This document shows, piece after piece, positions 57,710-64,000 of a stretch of DNA of 64,000 nt. Below the pieces are notes generated by a model, which saw only the letters and a list, made by a program, of their open reading frames with translations, did no database searches and was not told the DNA's origin. A program made the translations under genes and the position numbers. The stretch is from JAFGBI01 sp964454025 (GTDB lineage Bacteria; Myxococcota_A; Polyangia; Polyangiales; Polyangiaceae). The stretch's first letter is position 1. Each line of letters opens with the position of its first letter. The stretch covers positions 1 to 64,000 of the forward strand of contig CAYVRP010000015.1 of NCBI GenBank assembly GCA_964454025.1, read 5' to 3'.

Positions 57710-60658
57710 ATGAAGCGCCCGCCGAGCGCCGCGCGTTCCCGCCTCGAGCGGTGCACCGTCCTGCTCGCGTGGCTCGTCTTCCTCAGCGCCGTCTGGAGCC
57801 TCTCGGACGTGCGCCCGCGCGCGCCGCGCGCTGTTCCCTCGAGCGCGGCTGCCGCGACGGACGAAGCGGTCCTCAAGCTCCGGGTCCGGCCGGCGGAGGG
57901 GAGCGCCGTACGCACCGCGCGCTTGCGCGCCCACCTGGGCCGGGGGGAGCGGTATTTCGAGGTCGCGGATCGCGCGATCCCGCTCGACGAGCCCGTCGAG
58001 CTGGGCGCGCTGCCGCGGGGCGAGCTCTGGCTCCTGGTCGAGGCGCCCGGGCACGCGCGCGCATCGCGGCGGCTCGACCTGCGCCCGGGGGCGCAGGCGC
58101 TCACCCTGGAGCTCGAGCCCGCCCACGCGCTCGCGGTGAGGGTGAACGACGAGGCGGGCAACCCCCTCGGCGGCGCGACCGTCCTCGTCGCCGGGGACGA
58201 TCCCCTGCCTCACGGCGCGCTGGTGCGCGCGGACGGGCGGGCCCGCTTCGAGCGCCTCGACGCGCCGCCGTGGGTGATCACCGTGGCCGCCCCGGGCTTC
58301 GAGACCGCCACGCGCCAGGGGGTGCGCGGGGACCTCACGGTGACCCTGCGTGCTCTCGGCGTTCTCGCGGTGCAGGTCGAGCACGCCGCGGGCACGCCCG
58401 CGGTCGGGGCCACCGTGACCCTGGTCGGCACGCGGCTATGGCCCGCGCGGCAGGCGATGACCGACGCCACCGGCTACGCGCGGATCGCCGGGCTGCTCGC
58501 TGGGAGCTACGACCTCCGCGCGACGCTCGGGGGCGAGGTGTCGGACACCCTGCTCGGCCTCGCGCTCGCGCCGAGCGCTCGAGAGACGGTGAAGCTCCGC
58601 CTCCAGCCGGGGCGCTTCGTGGAGGTCGTGGTCACCGACGGCGACGACGAGCTCGCCGAGGTGGTGCCGAACGCCGACGTCGTAGTGGTCGAGGACGGCC
58701 TCGGGCCCTTCCCCGAGCGCGGCCGGACGGGCACCGACGGCAAGGGCCGCCTGGGGCCCCTGCGGCCTGGGCCCGCGACCGTCTCGGCCCGGGCCGACGG
58801 CTTCGTCGCGCGGTCGGGGGTTCCGGTACCGGAGGCGCCCGGCGAAGCGGTCCGGGTCGCGCTCGTCCGCGCCGCGCGGCTCGAGGGCGAGGTCGTCGAC
58901 GCGCACGGGCGCCCCATCGAGGGCGCTTCCATCGAGGTGGTGGGAACGGACCTCTGGGGCATGCCCGTGGCCGACAGCCCCGGCGCCCAGTCCTTCCAGA
59001 GCCTGCACTTCGCCTGGTCGCTCGGCGGCCCCGTCCCGCTGGTCCCGGCGGGGGAGCTCGGCGTCATGCCGGGGCCGGTTCCGCCGATCCCGCGGGCGGG
59101 TGACGCACCGCTCCTCTTCGCCCAGCTCGACCTCGGGCCGGAGGCGGAGGCGGCGCGCGCAGCGTGGGTGTCGGGCATGGACGGCCGGTTCTCCGCGGCG
59201 CCGGTAACGCCCGGCCGTGTCCGGGCCTTCGTCCACCACCCCGCCTACGTCGAGGGGATCAGCGACCCGGTCGTCATCCCGCCCGGCGCCACGGCGCGCG
59301 TGCGGGTCGTGCTCGAGGTGGGAGGAAACCTCGAAGGGCGGCTGGTCGACGAGCGGGGCTTTCCGGTCGCGGGGGCGCGGATCGAGATCGTCGCCGCCCA
59401 CGGGACGACCGCGGTGACCACGTTCACGGCGGACGACGGCACCTTCGCCTTCGCCGCGATCCCGGCCGAGGTCACGGTGTCGCTCGCCCGCCCGGAGGCG
59501 CCCACGCGGATCGTGCTCACGCGACCGCTCGTGGTGCCAGCGGAGCGCACGACGAAGCTCGCGCTGGTGCTGCCGGCGGAGCGCGAGCCGGTGCGCGTGC
59601 GCGTCGTCGACGGCGACGGGCGGGCGGTAGAGGCGGCGCAGGTGACGGCCCTCGGCGCCGATCCCGCCGCGCCCTACCGCGAGACGCGCTTCACCGATCC
59701 GGACGGGCTCGCCGAGCTGCCCGACGCCCGCGGGCGCGCGCTCACCCTGCGGGTCGAGGCGCCCCGCCTCACCCGCGCCACGCTCGAGGTCGCGGCCGCC
59801 GGCGCCGAGCTCAAGGTCGCGCTCGTCACCGGCGTCATCGTCTCCGGGCGGGTCACCGCCGTCCGGGGGCGACTGCCGGTCGAGGGTGCCCGCGTCACCC
59901 TCGTCGCCGACGGTCAGCGGCTCGCGGCCCTCACCGATCGCGACGGGCGCTACCAGCTCCGCGACGTGCCGCCGGGTCGCGTCCACCTCGTCATCACCCA
60001 CGCCGGGCACGCCACGGCGGAGCGCGACGTCACCGTCGAGCGCACGGGGCGGGACGATCGCCCGCGGGAGCTTCCCCCCGTCGACCTCGTGGAGCCGGGC
60101 GCCGTGGAGGGCGTCGTGCGCGACACGGCGGGCAAGCCGGTGGTCGGCGCGCGGGTGGCGGTGGGCGTCGCGCCGAGCTTCCTCCCCGCCGGCAGGCTCC
60201 CGCCCGGGATCGCGGTCACCGACAGCACCGGCCGCTTCCGCCTCGACGCGCTGGCGCCCGGAACCGTCGAGCTGGAGGCCTATGCGGCCGACGTCGGTCG
60301 CGGGTTCGGCACCGCCACGGTGGTCGAGGGGAAGACCGCGGGGGGCCTCGTCATCGTGCTCGACGAGCCCGCCGGCGAGGACGAGCCGCCTGCTTCCGGC
60401 AACCTCGCCGTGACGCTCGGGGAGCGCGGCGATCCGCCCGAGGTCGTGGTGGTCCACGTCGCGGCCGACAGCGAGGCCGAGCGCTCCGGGATCCGCGCGG
60501 GGGACGTCGTGCTCGAGGTCGATGGCGTGGAGGTGGTCGACATGGCGGACGCGCGCGCTCGCCTCGCGGGCCGCGCGGGCAGTGACGTGGTGGTGACCGT
60601 CCAGCGGGGGGAGGGGGAGCAGCGGCTCCGCGTGGCGCGCGAGGCCGTGCGGCGCTGA
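57710..60658 (+). CDS. Giant carboxypeptidase-regulatory-domain protein with C-terminal PDZ
   Basis: A 982-residue protein with an N-terminal hydrophobic anchor (VLLAWLVFLSAVWSLSDV). It is built of about eight or nine beta-sandwich CarboxypepD_reg/transthyretin-like repeats (for example LAVRVNDEAGNPLGGATVLVA, VVDAHGRPIEGASIEV, RLVDERGFPVAGARIEIVA, VVRDTAGKPVVGARVAVGVA), each pairing a strand with a GxPVxGAxV motif. The last 95 residues are a PDZ domain (VVVVHVAADSEAERSGIRAGDVVLEVDGVEV). A long, rod-like, extracytoplasmic molecule is predicted; PDZ may tie it to a protease or partner. No catalytic domain is visible. Confidence 0.8.
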   Translation: MKRPPSAARSRLERCTVLLAWLVFLSAVWSLSDVRPRAPRAVPSSAAAATDEAVLKLRVRPAEGSAVRTARLRAHLGRGERYFEVADRAIPLDEPVELGALPRGELWLLVEAPGHARASRRLDLRPGAQALTLELEPAHALAVRVNDEAGNPLGGATVLVAGDDPLPHGALVRADGRARFERLDAPPWVITVAAPGFETATRQGVRGDLTVTLRALGVLAVQVEHAAGTPAVGATVTLVGTRLWPARQAMTDATGYARIAGLLAGSYDLRATLGGEVSDTLLGLALAPSARETVKLRLQPGRFVEVVVTDGDDELAEVVPNADVVVVEDGLGPFPERGRTGTDGKGRLGPLRPGPATVSARADGFVARSGVPVPEAPGEAVRVALVRAARLEGEVVDAHGRPIEGASIEVVGTDLWGMPVADSPGAQSFQSLHFAWSLGGPVPLVPAGELGVMPGPVPPIPRAGDAPLLFAQLDLGPEAEAARAAWVSGMDGRFSAAPVTPGRVRAFVHHPAYVEGISDPVVIPPGATARVRVVLEVGGNLEGRLVDERGFPVAGARIEIVAAHGTTAVTTFTADDGTFAFAAIPAEVTVSLARPEAPTRIVLTRPLVVPAERTTKLALVLPAEREPVRVRVVDGDGRAVEAAQVTALGADPAAPYRETRFTDPDGLAELPDARGRALTLRVEAPRLTRATLEVAAAGAELKVALVTGVIVSGRVTAVRGRLPVEGARVTLVADGQRLAALTDRDGRYQLRDVPPGRVHLVITHAGHATAERDVTVERTGRDDRPRELPPVDLVEPGAVEGVVRDTAGKPVVGARVAVGVAPSFLPAGRLPPGIAVTDSTGRFRLDALAPGTVELEAYAADVGRGFGTATVVEGKTAGGLVIVLDEPAGEDEPPASGNLAVTLGERGDPPEVVVVHVAADSEAERSGIRAGDVVLEVDGVEVVDMADARARLAGRAGSDVVVTVQRGEGEQRLRVAREAVRR

Positions 60659-61153
60659 TCAGCGCCGCCGGAGCTGCTGCTCGACGGCGGCGACGAACGT
60701 CTGGAAGCGCTCCCGGTCGCCGCCGGTGGCGCCGACGTCGCGCCCGGGCCGGCCCGATCGGGTGACGAAGCGTGCGCACTCGAGCCGGCGCAGCGGGAAC
60801 GACAGCGCCAGCAGGAGCGCGCCGGCGGCGGCCCCCGCGAGCGCGCCGAAGCCGAACGGTCCGAGGGGGCCCCCCTCCGCGCGCCAGTAGATCACGGCGA
60901 AGCCGAGCGAGCCGGCGGCGAGCACCCAGCCGGCATAGCGGTGGACGCGGTAGCGGACCAGCAACGGGCGGGGCGACGGCGTGAGGTCACGGAGCGGCAC
61001 GACGTGGCGGAAGCGGCCACGGAAGAGCCAGCGCGCGGTCACCACGACGCGATCGTCGTACAGGGCGAGCTCACGCCGCACCTCGAGCAGCCGCTCCGAG
61101 TACGTGGCCAGCGGCGCGCCCAGGGCGGGCTCGGGATCCGGCGCCGACGTCAT
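60659..61153 (-). CDS. Small two-TM membrane protein, unknown
   Basis: A 164-residue protein. The N-terminal 60 residues are cytoplasmic-looking (RRELALYDDRVVVTARWLFRGRFRHVVPLRDLTP), resembling a PH-like or YcxB-like start. Two adjacent TM segments (YAGWVLAAGSLGFAVIYW, FGALAGAAAGALLLALSF) and a short C-terminal tail follow. ATG start at 61153. Its stop codon abuts that of the convergent giant protein gene. Family not certain. Confidence 0.55.
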   Translation of the reverse strand: MTSAPDPEPALGAPLATYSERLLEVRRELALYDDRVVVTARWLFRGRFRHVVPLRDLTPSPRPLLVRYRVHRYAGWVLAAGSLGFAVIYWRAEGGPLGPFGFGALAGAAAGALLLALSFPLRRLECARFVTRSGRPGRDVGATGGDRERFQTFVAAVEQQLRRR

Positions 61154-61209
61154 GGGCTCGCACCGTAGCAGGAGGTGCGCCCCGGCACCCGCCGGGGCGC
61201 GCGCTCCCC

Positions 61210-62373
61210 TTACGGAACGTCGGTCCCGGCGCGCCTTCGCGTTTCCGAGGCGTGAACGGGTCCCAGGGCCCGATGCCGGAGCCAGTGGTCCGCGAGGACC
61301 AGCGCCACCATCGCCTCGGCCGTGGGCACGAAGCGGGGCAAGAGGCAGGGGTCGTGGCGGCCGCCGGTGCGGATGGTGGTGGGCTCGCCGGTGCGGGTCA
61401 CCGTCTCCTGCTCGCGGGGCAGGCTGCTCGTCGGTTTCACCGCGGCGCGCAGCACGATGGGCATGCCCGAGCTGATCCCGCCCAGCATCCCGCCGTGGCG
61501 GTTGCTGCGCGTGCGCACCACGCGGCTCCCCGACGCCGTGCGCTCCCCGAAGAAGGCGTCATTGTTCTCGCTGCCGCGGAGGGTGGCGCAGGCGAAGCCG
61601 ATCCCGGTTTCCACGCCGAGCACGGCCGGCAGGCTGAAGAGGGCCTTGCCGAGGTCGGCCCGGAGCTTGTCGAAGACGGGCTCGCCGAGCCCGGCGGGTA
61701 CGCCGCTGGCGACGATCTCGGCGACGCCGCCGATCGAGTCCTGCTCCTTCCGGACCCGTTCGATCAGCGCGACCATCTCCGCGGCGCGGGCCGGATCGGG
61801 GCAGCGGACGAGGTTCGGCGTGCCGTCGGGGAGCAGCTCCACCGCCTCGGGGGTCACCGCCGCGGGGTCGCCGATCTCGGCCACGACGTCGCCGATTTGT
61901 CGCACGTAGCCGACGACCCGCGCCCCGAGCTCGACCGCCAGGAGCTTCTTGGCGACGGCGCCGGCGGCCACGCGCGCCACCGTCTCTCGCGCGCTCGCGC
62001 GCCCTCCGCCGCGCGGGTCCCGGCGGCCGTACTTGGCGTCATAGGTGTAGTCGGCGTGTCCCGGGCGGTACTTCTCGGCGATCTCGGCGTAGTCGCGGCT
62101 CCGCGGGTCCTCGTTGCGGATCAGGATCGCGAGGCTGGTCCCGGTCGTCTCTCCCTCGAACACGCCCGACAGGATTTCGGGCTCGTCCGCCTCGCGCCGC
62201 TGCGTCACCAGGCGGCTCTGCCCGGGCCGGCGCCGCGCGAGGTCAGGGGCGAGATCCTCCACGCCGAGCGGCAGCCCCGGCGGGCATCCGTCGATGATCA
62301 CGACGTTGGCCGGGCCGTGGGACTCCCCGGCCGTGGTGACGCGGAAGAGCTGCCCGAAGACGTTGCCACCCAT
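61210..62373 (-). CDS. aroC: Chorismate synthase
   Basis: A 387-residue FMN-dependent enzyme converting EPSP to chorismate. Signatures: GQLFRVTTAGESHG, LARRRPGQSRLVTQRREADEPEILSG (in part), GTSLAILIRNEDPRSRDY, RPGHADYTYDAKYGRRDPRGGGRASARETVARVAAGAVAK (in part), FSLPAVLGVETG and GGISSGMPIVLRAAVKPTSS. Start at the ATG at 62373 (MGGNVFGQLF); a further ATG 9 bp upstream is possible, and the still longer open frame is antisense to nothing but is unlike the family. Operon position: alone, with a 415-bp gap upstream. Confidence 0.95.
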   Translation of the reverse strand: MGGNVFGQLFRVTTAGESHGPANVVIIDGCPPGLPLGVEDLAPDLARRRPGQSRLVTQRREADEPEILSGVFEGETTGTSLAILIRNEDPRSRDYAEIAEKYRPGHADYTYDAKYGRRDPRGGGRASARETVARVAAGAVAKKLLAVELGARVVGYVRQIGDVVAEIGDPAAVTPEAVELLPDGTPNLVRCPDPARAAEMVALIERVRKEQDSIGGVAEIVASGVPAGLGEPVFDKLRADLGKALFSLPAVLGVETGIGFACATLRGSENNDAFFGERTASGSRVVRTRSNRHGGMLGGISSGMPIVLRAAVKPTSSLPREQETVTRTGEPTTIRTGGRHDPCLLPRFVPTAEAMVALVLADHWLRHRALGPVHASETRRRAGTDVP

Positions 62374-62788
62374 GGCGCGCATCCTACCGTCCCCCGGGGC
62401 AGGGGCGAGCGGCTCCTGCCCCGAGGTGCCGGTCGACCCCCCCGTCGGACCGCAGGGGAGGTCCGTGAACCGGTGCCGATGGTGGCGCTGGGACGCCCGG
62501 TCACGTCCGGCCCGGACGGATCCGCTGCATCCGACCTGCCCTCGCAGGTCGACAGAAGGCGACCGGAGGCGGCCCGGCCGTTCATCGATCCCCGCATTGC
62601 GGAGCTGACGCGCGACCCCGGCCGACCGGGTGGCGGCCCTCCTCTGACCCTTCGGCGTGCTGCCGGTTCGCACTCCCCGTTGGCGGCTCGGACGGGTGTT
62701 CGGTGCCGCCTCACCCAACCCGTAGAGCCCCCGGATGCCTGCTCCCTTCAGCGGCGGCGCCGGAGCAGGTCGGGATCCGCGCGGGCAG
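62374..62788. other. Intergenic region upstream of aroC
   Basis: 415 bp with no supported gene; the aroC frame extends into it but without family sequence. It holds a perfect 7-bp hairpin, GACCTGC-CCTC-GCAGGTC (62533-62550), and presumably the aroC promoter on the minus strand, not identified. No RNA gene recognised. Confidence 0.45.
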
Positions 62789-63235
62789 CTACCTCGGCCC
62801 CACGCCGGGCAGCCGGAGCACGTCGTCGCGGCACGGCACCTCGTGTGTCCGGCGCTCGCCGCCGCTGCCCACGAGCTCCACGCGCACGGCCTCGCCGACG
62901 CGGCAGGTCACGTCGCCGATGTACGGCGCCTGGCCGACCGCCGTTCCGTCGACGTAGACCGTGGCGCGCCCGGGGCCGGCGCTCTCCACGACGATCTGCG
63001 TCGTGATGACCGCGCCAGCGTCCGCGCGCTCGGGGCCGCGGCGGCTCCGCGGGATCTGCTCGGGCTCCCGCTGCCGCGGCGCCGCGCGGCTCGACGCCGC
63101 TGGCGGGGGGGCCGCGCTCTCCGCGCCCGGCGTCGTCATCGCCACGGACGCCGCGCGCGCGCCGAGGACCAGGGCGAGCGCGCCGGCGAGGAGCCAGAGC
63201 GCGTCCGCGATCCGCTCGAGCGCCGCGGGGCTCAT
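62789..63235 (-). CDS. Membrane-anchored PEGA-like protein
   Basis: A 148-residue protein with an N-terminal TM anchor (ADALWLLAGALALVLGARAA), a short Pro/Ala/Arg linker and a C-terminal PEGA-like domain (GRATVYVDGTAVGQAPYIGDVTC... with RRTHEVPC) in which two cysteines may form a disulfide. Start at the ATG at 63235, overlapping the stop of the GspE/PilB-like gene by 4 bp, so it is translationally coupled to that ATPase. It may be an accessory part of the pilus or type II secretion assembly. Confidence 0.68.
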   Translation of the reverse strand: MSPAALERIADALWLLAGALALVLGARAASVAMTTPGAESAAPPPAASSRAAPRQREPEQIPRSRRGPERADAGAVITTQIVVESAGPGRATVYVDGTAVGQAPYIGDVTCRVGEAVRVELVGSGGERRTHEVPCRDDVLRLPGVGPR

Positions 63236-64000
63236 CCGGCCACCCTCAGCACCTCGGCGAGTGACGTGTCGCCTGCGCGGGCGCGGTCGAGGCCGTCCTC
63301 CACCAGCGGCGTCATCCCCGCGTCGCGAGCGAGGGCGTAGACCTCGGCCGTGCCCGAGCGGGCGTGGATGGCCTGCCGGATCCTGGCGTCCACCCGCAGC
63401 AGCTCGCCCAGGGGGACGCGGCCCGTGTAGCCCTGGCCCTCGCAGTGCTCGCACCCGACGGGCTCGAAGAACTGCTCCTCGGGGAGGATGACGCCGAGCC
63501 GCGCGAAGCGCTCGCGGTGCAGCGGCTCCGCCGGTGCTCGGCGCCGGCACGCCACGCAGAGGGTACGCACCAGCCGTTGCGAGAGGCAGCCCACGGTCGC
63601 GCTGGCGATGGCGAAGGGCTCGACCCCCATCTCCATCAGGCGCGCGAAGGGTCCGGCGGCGCCCTCCCCGTGGACCGTGGTCAGGATGAGGTGCCCGGTC
63701 AGCCCCGCCTGCATGGCGATCTCCGCGGTTTCGCGGTCGCGGATCTCGCCCAGCATGAGCACGTTCGGATCCTGGCGGAGCACGCTGCGCAGGGTCCCCG
63801 CGAAGGTCATCCCCGCGCGGGGGTTCATCTGCGTCTGGGTGGCGAAGGGCAGCTCGAGCTCGATCGGATCCTCGAGCGTGACCAGCGTGACCATCCGCCC
63901 GCGCGACTCGGCGACGTGCTTCATGGCGGCGTACAGGGTGGTCGTCTTGCCGCTGCCGACCGGGCCGGTGACGAAGAGCAGCCCCTGGGGCCTGGCCAGC
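63232..64000 (-). CDS. GspE/PilB-family secretion ATPase (partial, 5' end beyond window)
   Basis: The C-terminal 256 residues of a type II secretion or type IV pilus assembly ATPase; the frame is open to the window edge and the start lies outside. Walker A GPVGSGKTTTLYAAM is at the edge. The Asp box TLEDPIELELPFATQTQMNP, Walker B LMLGEIRDRETAEIAMQAGLTGH and His box LILTTVHGEGA follow, then the tetracysteine zinc motif CVACRRR...CEHCEG and the C-terminal GELLRVDARIRQAI. The four cysteines place it with GspE/PilB rather than the retraction ATPase PilT, which lacks them. Coupled to the downstream PEGA-like gene. Confidence 0.9.
   Translation of the reverse strand, partial: LARPQGLLFVTGPVGSGKTTTLYAAMKHVAESRGRMVTLVTLEDPIELELPFATQTQMNPRAGMTFAGTLRSVLRQDPNVLMLGEIRDRETAEIAMQAGLTGHLILTTVHGEGAAGPFARLMEMGVEPFAIASATVGCLSQRLVRTLCVACRRRAPAEPLHRERFARLGVILPEEQFFEPVGCEHCEGQGYTGRVPLGELLRVDARIRQAIHARSGTAEVYALARDAGMTPLVEDGLDRARAGDTSLAEVLRVAG

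Overview
The window is a very GC-rich (roughly 70 percent or more), gene-dense chromosomal segment, most probably from a myxobacterium-like organism (Myxococcota, formerly Deltaproteobacteria). The inference rests on a close CdnL/CarD-type regulator, a lysine/alanine histone-H1-like protein, several PATAN/DUF4388 signalling proteins, an NtrC-family regulator, PEGA domains, an AgmX/PglI-like lipoprotein and many secreted proteins with no clear family. There are no rRNA or tRNA genes, no insertion sequence, no prophage and no CRISPR array; this reads as core chromosome.

Layout. 1-3200: a G-homopolymer-rich flank, bioF (carrying a perfect 16-bp parS-type palindrome inside its coding sequence), a TetR-type regulator, a candidate 6S RNA and zapA. 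3300-6700: two envelope proteins, a 3-dehydroquinate synthase fused to a degenerate shikimate-kinase-like domain, and a DUF167 protein. 6814-13672: three consecutive signalling genes (receiver-GAF-dead GGDEF; receiver-PATAN-G-domain-like; HPt-receiver-receiver-PATAN-like-TM-PEGA). 13756-21000: a sulfatase-like lipoprotein that lacks key catalytic residues, an orphan SPPY DNA methyltransferase, queE, rph, and a coupled AmrS radical-SAM / SAM hydroxide adenosyltransferase pair. 21337-33500: a large TPR-metallopeptidase lipoprotein, an NtrC-type activator with Ala at the phosphorylation site divergent from a DUF4388-DnaJ-TPR protein, trmL, envelope proteins and rnc.

33529-40660: a DNA methyltransferase open reading frame that runs without a stop into a signal-peptide-bearing parvulin isomerase, trpS with a coupled lipoprotein, cdnL, a Ppx/GppA gene that appears to start at CTG, an OmpA-like lipoprotein and the H1-like gene. 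40846-51426: a conserved-looking unknown, lipoproteins, coaD, and a tightly packed purC - small ORF - SctL/FliH-like - site-2-protease operon, then a DHH-like protein with its motifs in permuted order and a tandem GNAT protein. 51440-64000: a HEAT-repeat secreted protein, an extended SDR, a second membrane metallopeptidase, chorismate mutase, a giant carboxypeptidase-regulatory/PDZ protein, chorismate synthase, and, at the right edge, a partial GspE/PilB-type ATPase coupled to a PEGA-like protein.

Two themes recur. First, signalling and enzyme domains that keep the fold but lose catalytic or phosphorylation residues (GGDEF, receivers, shikimate kinase, sulfatase). Second, tight translational coupling by GTGA/ATGA/CTGA overlaps. 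Shikimate-pathway genes (aroB fusion, aroQ, aroC) are present but dispersed. The parS site suggests the window lies in the origin-proximal part of the chromosome, with parAB probably outside it.
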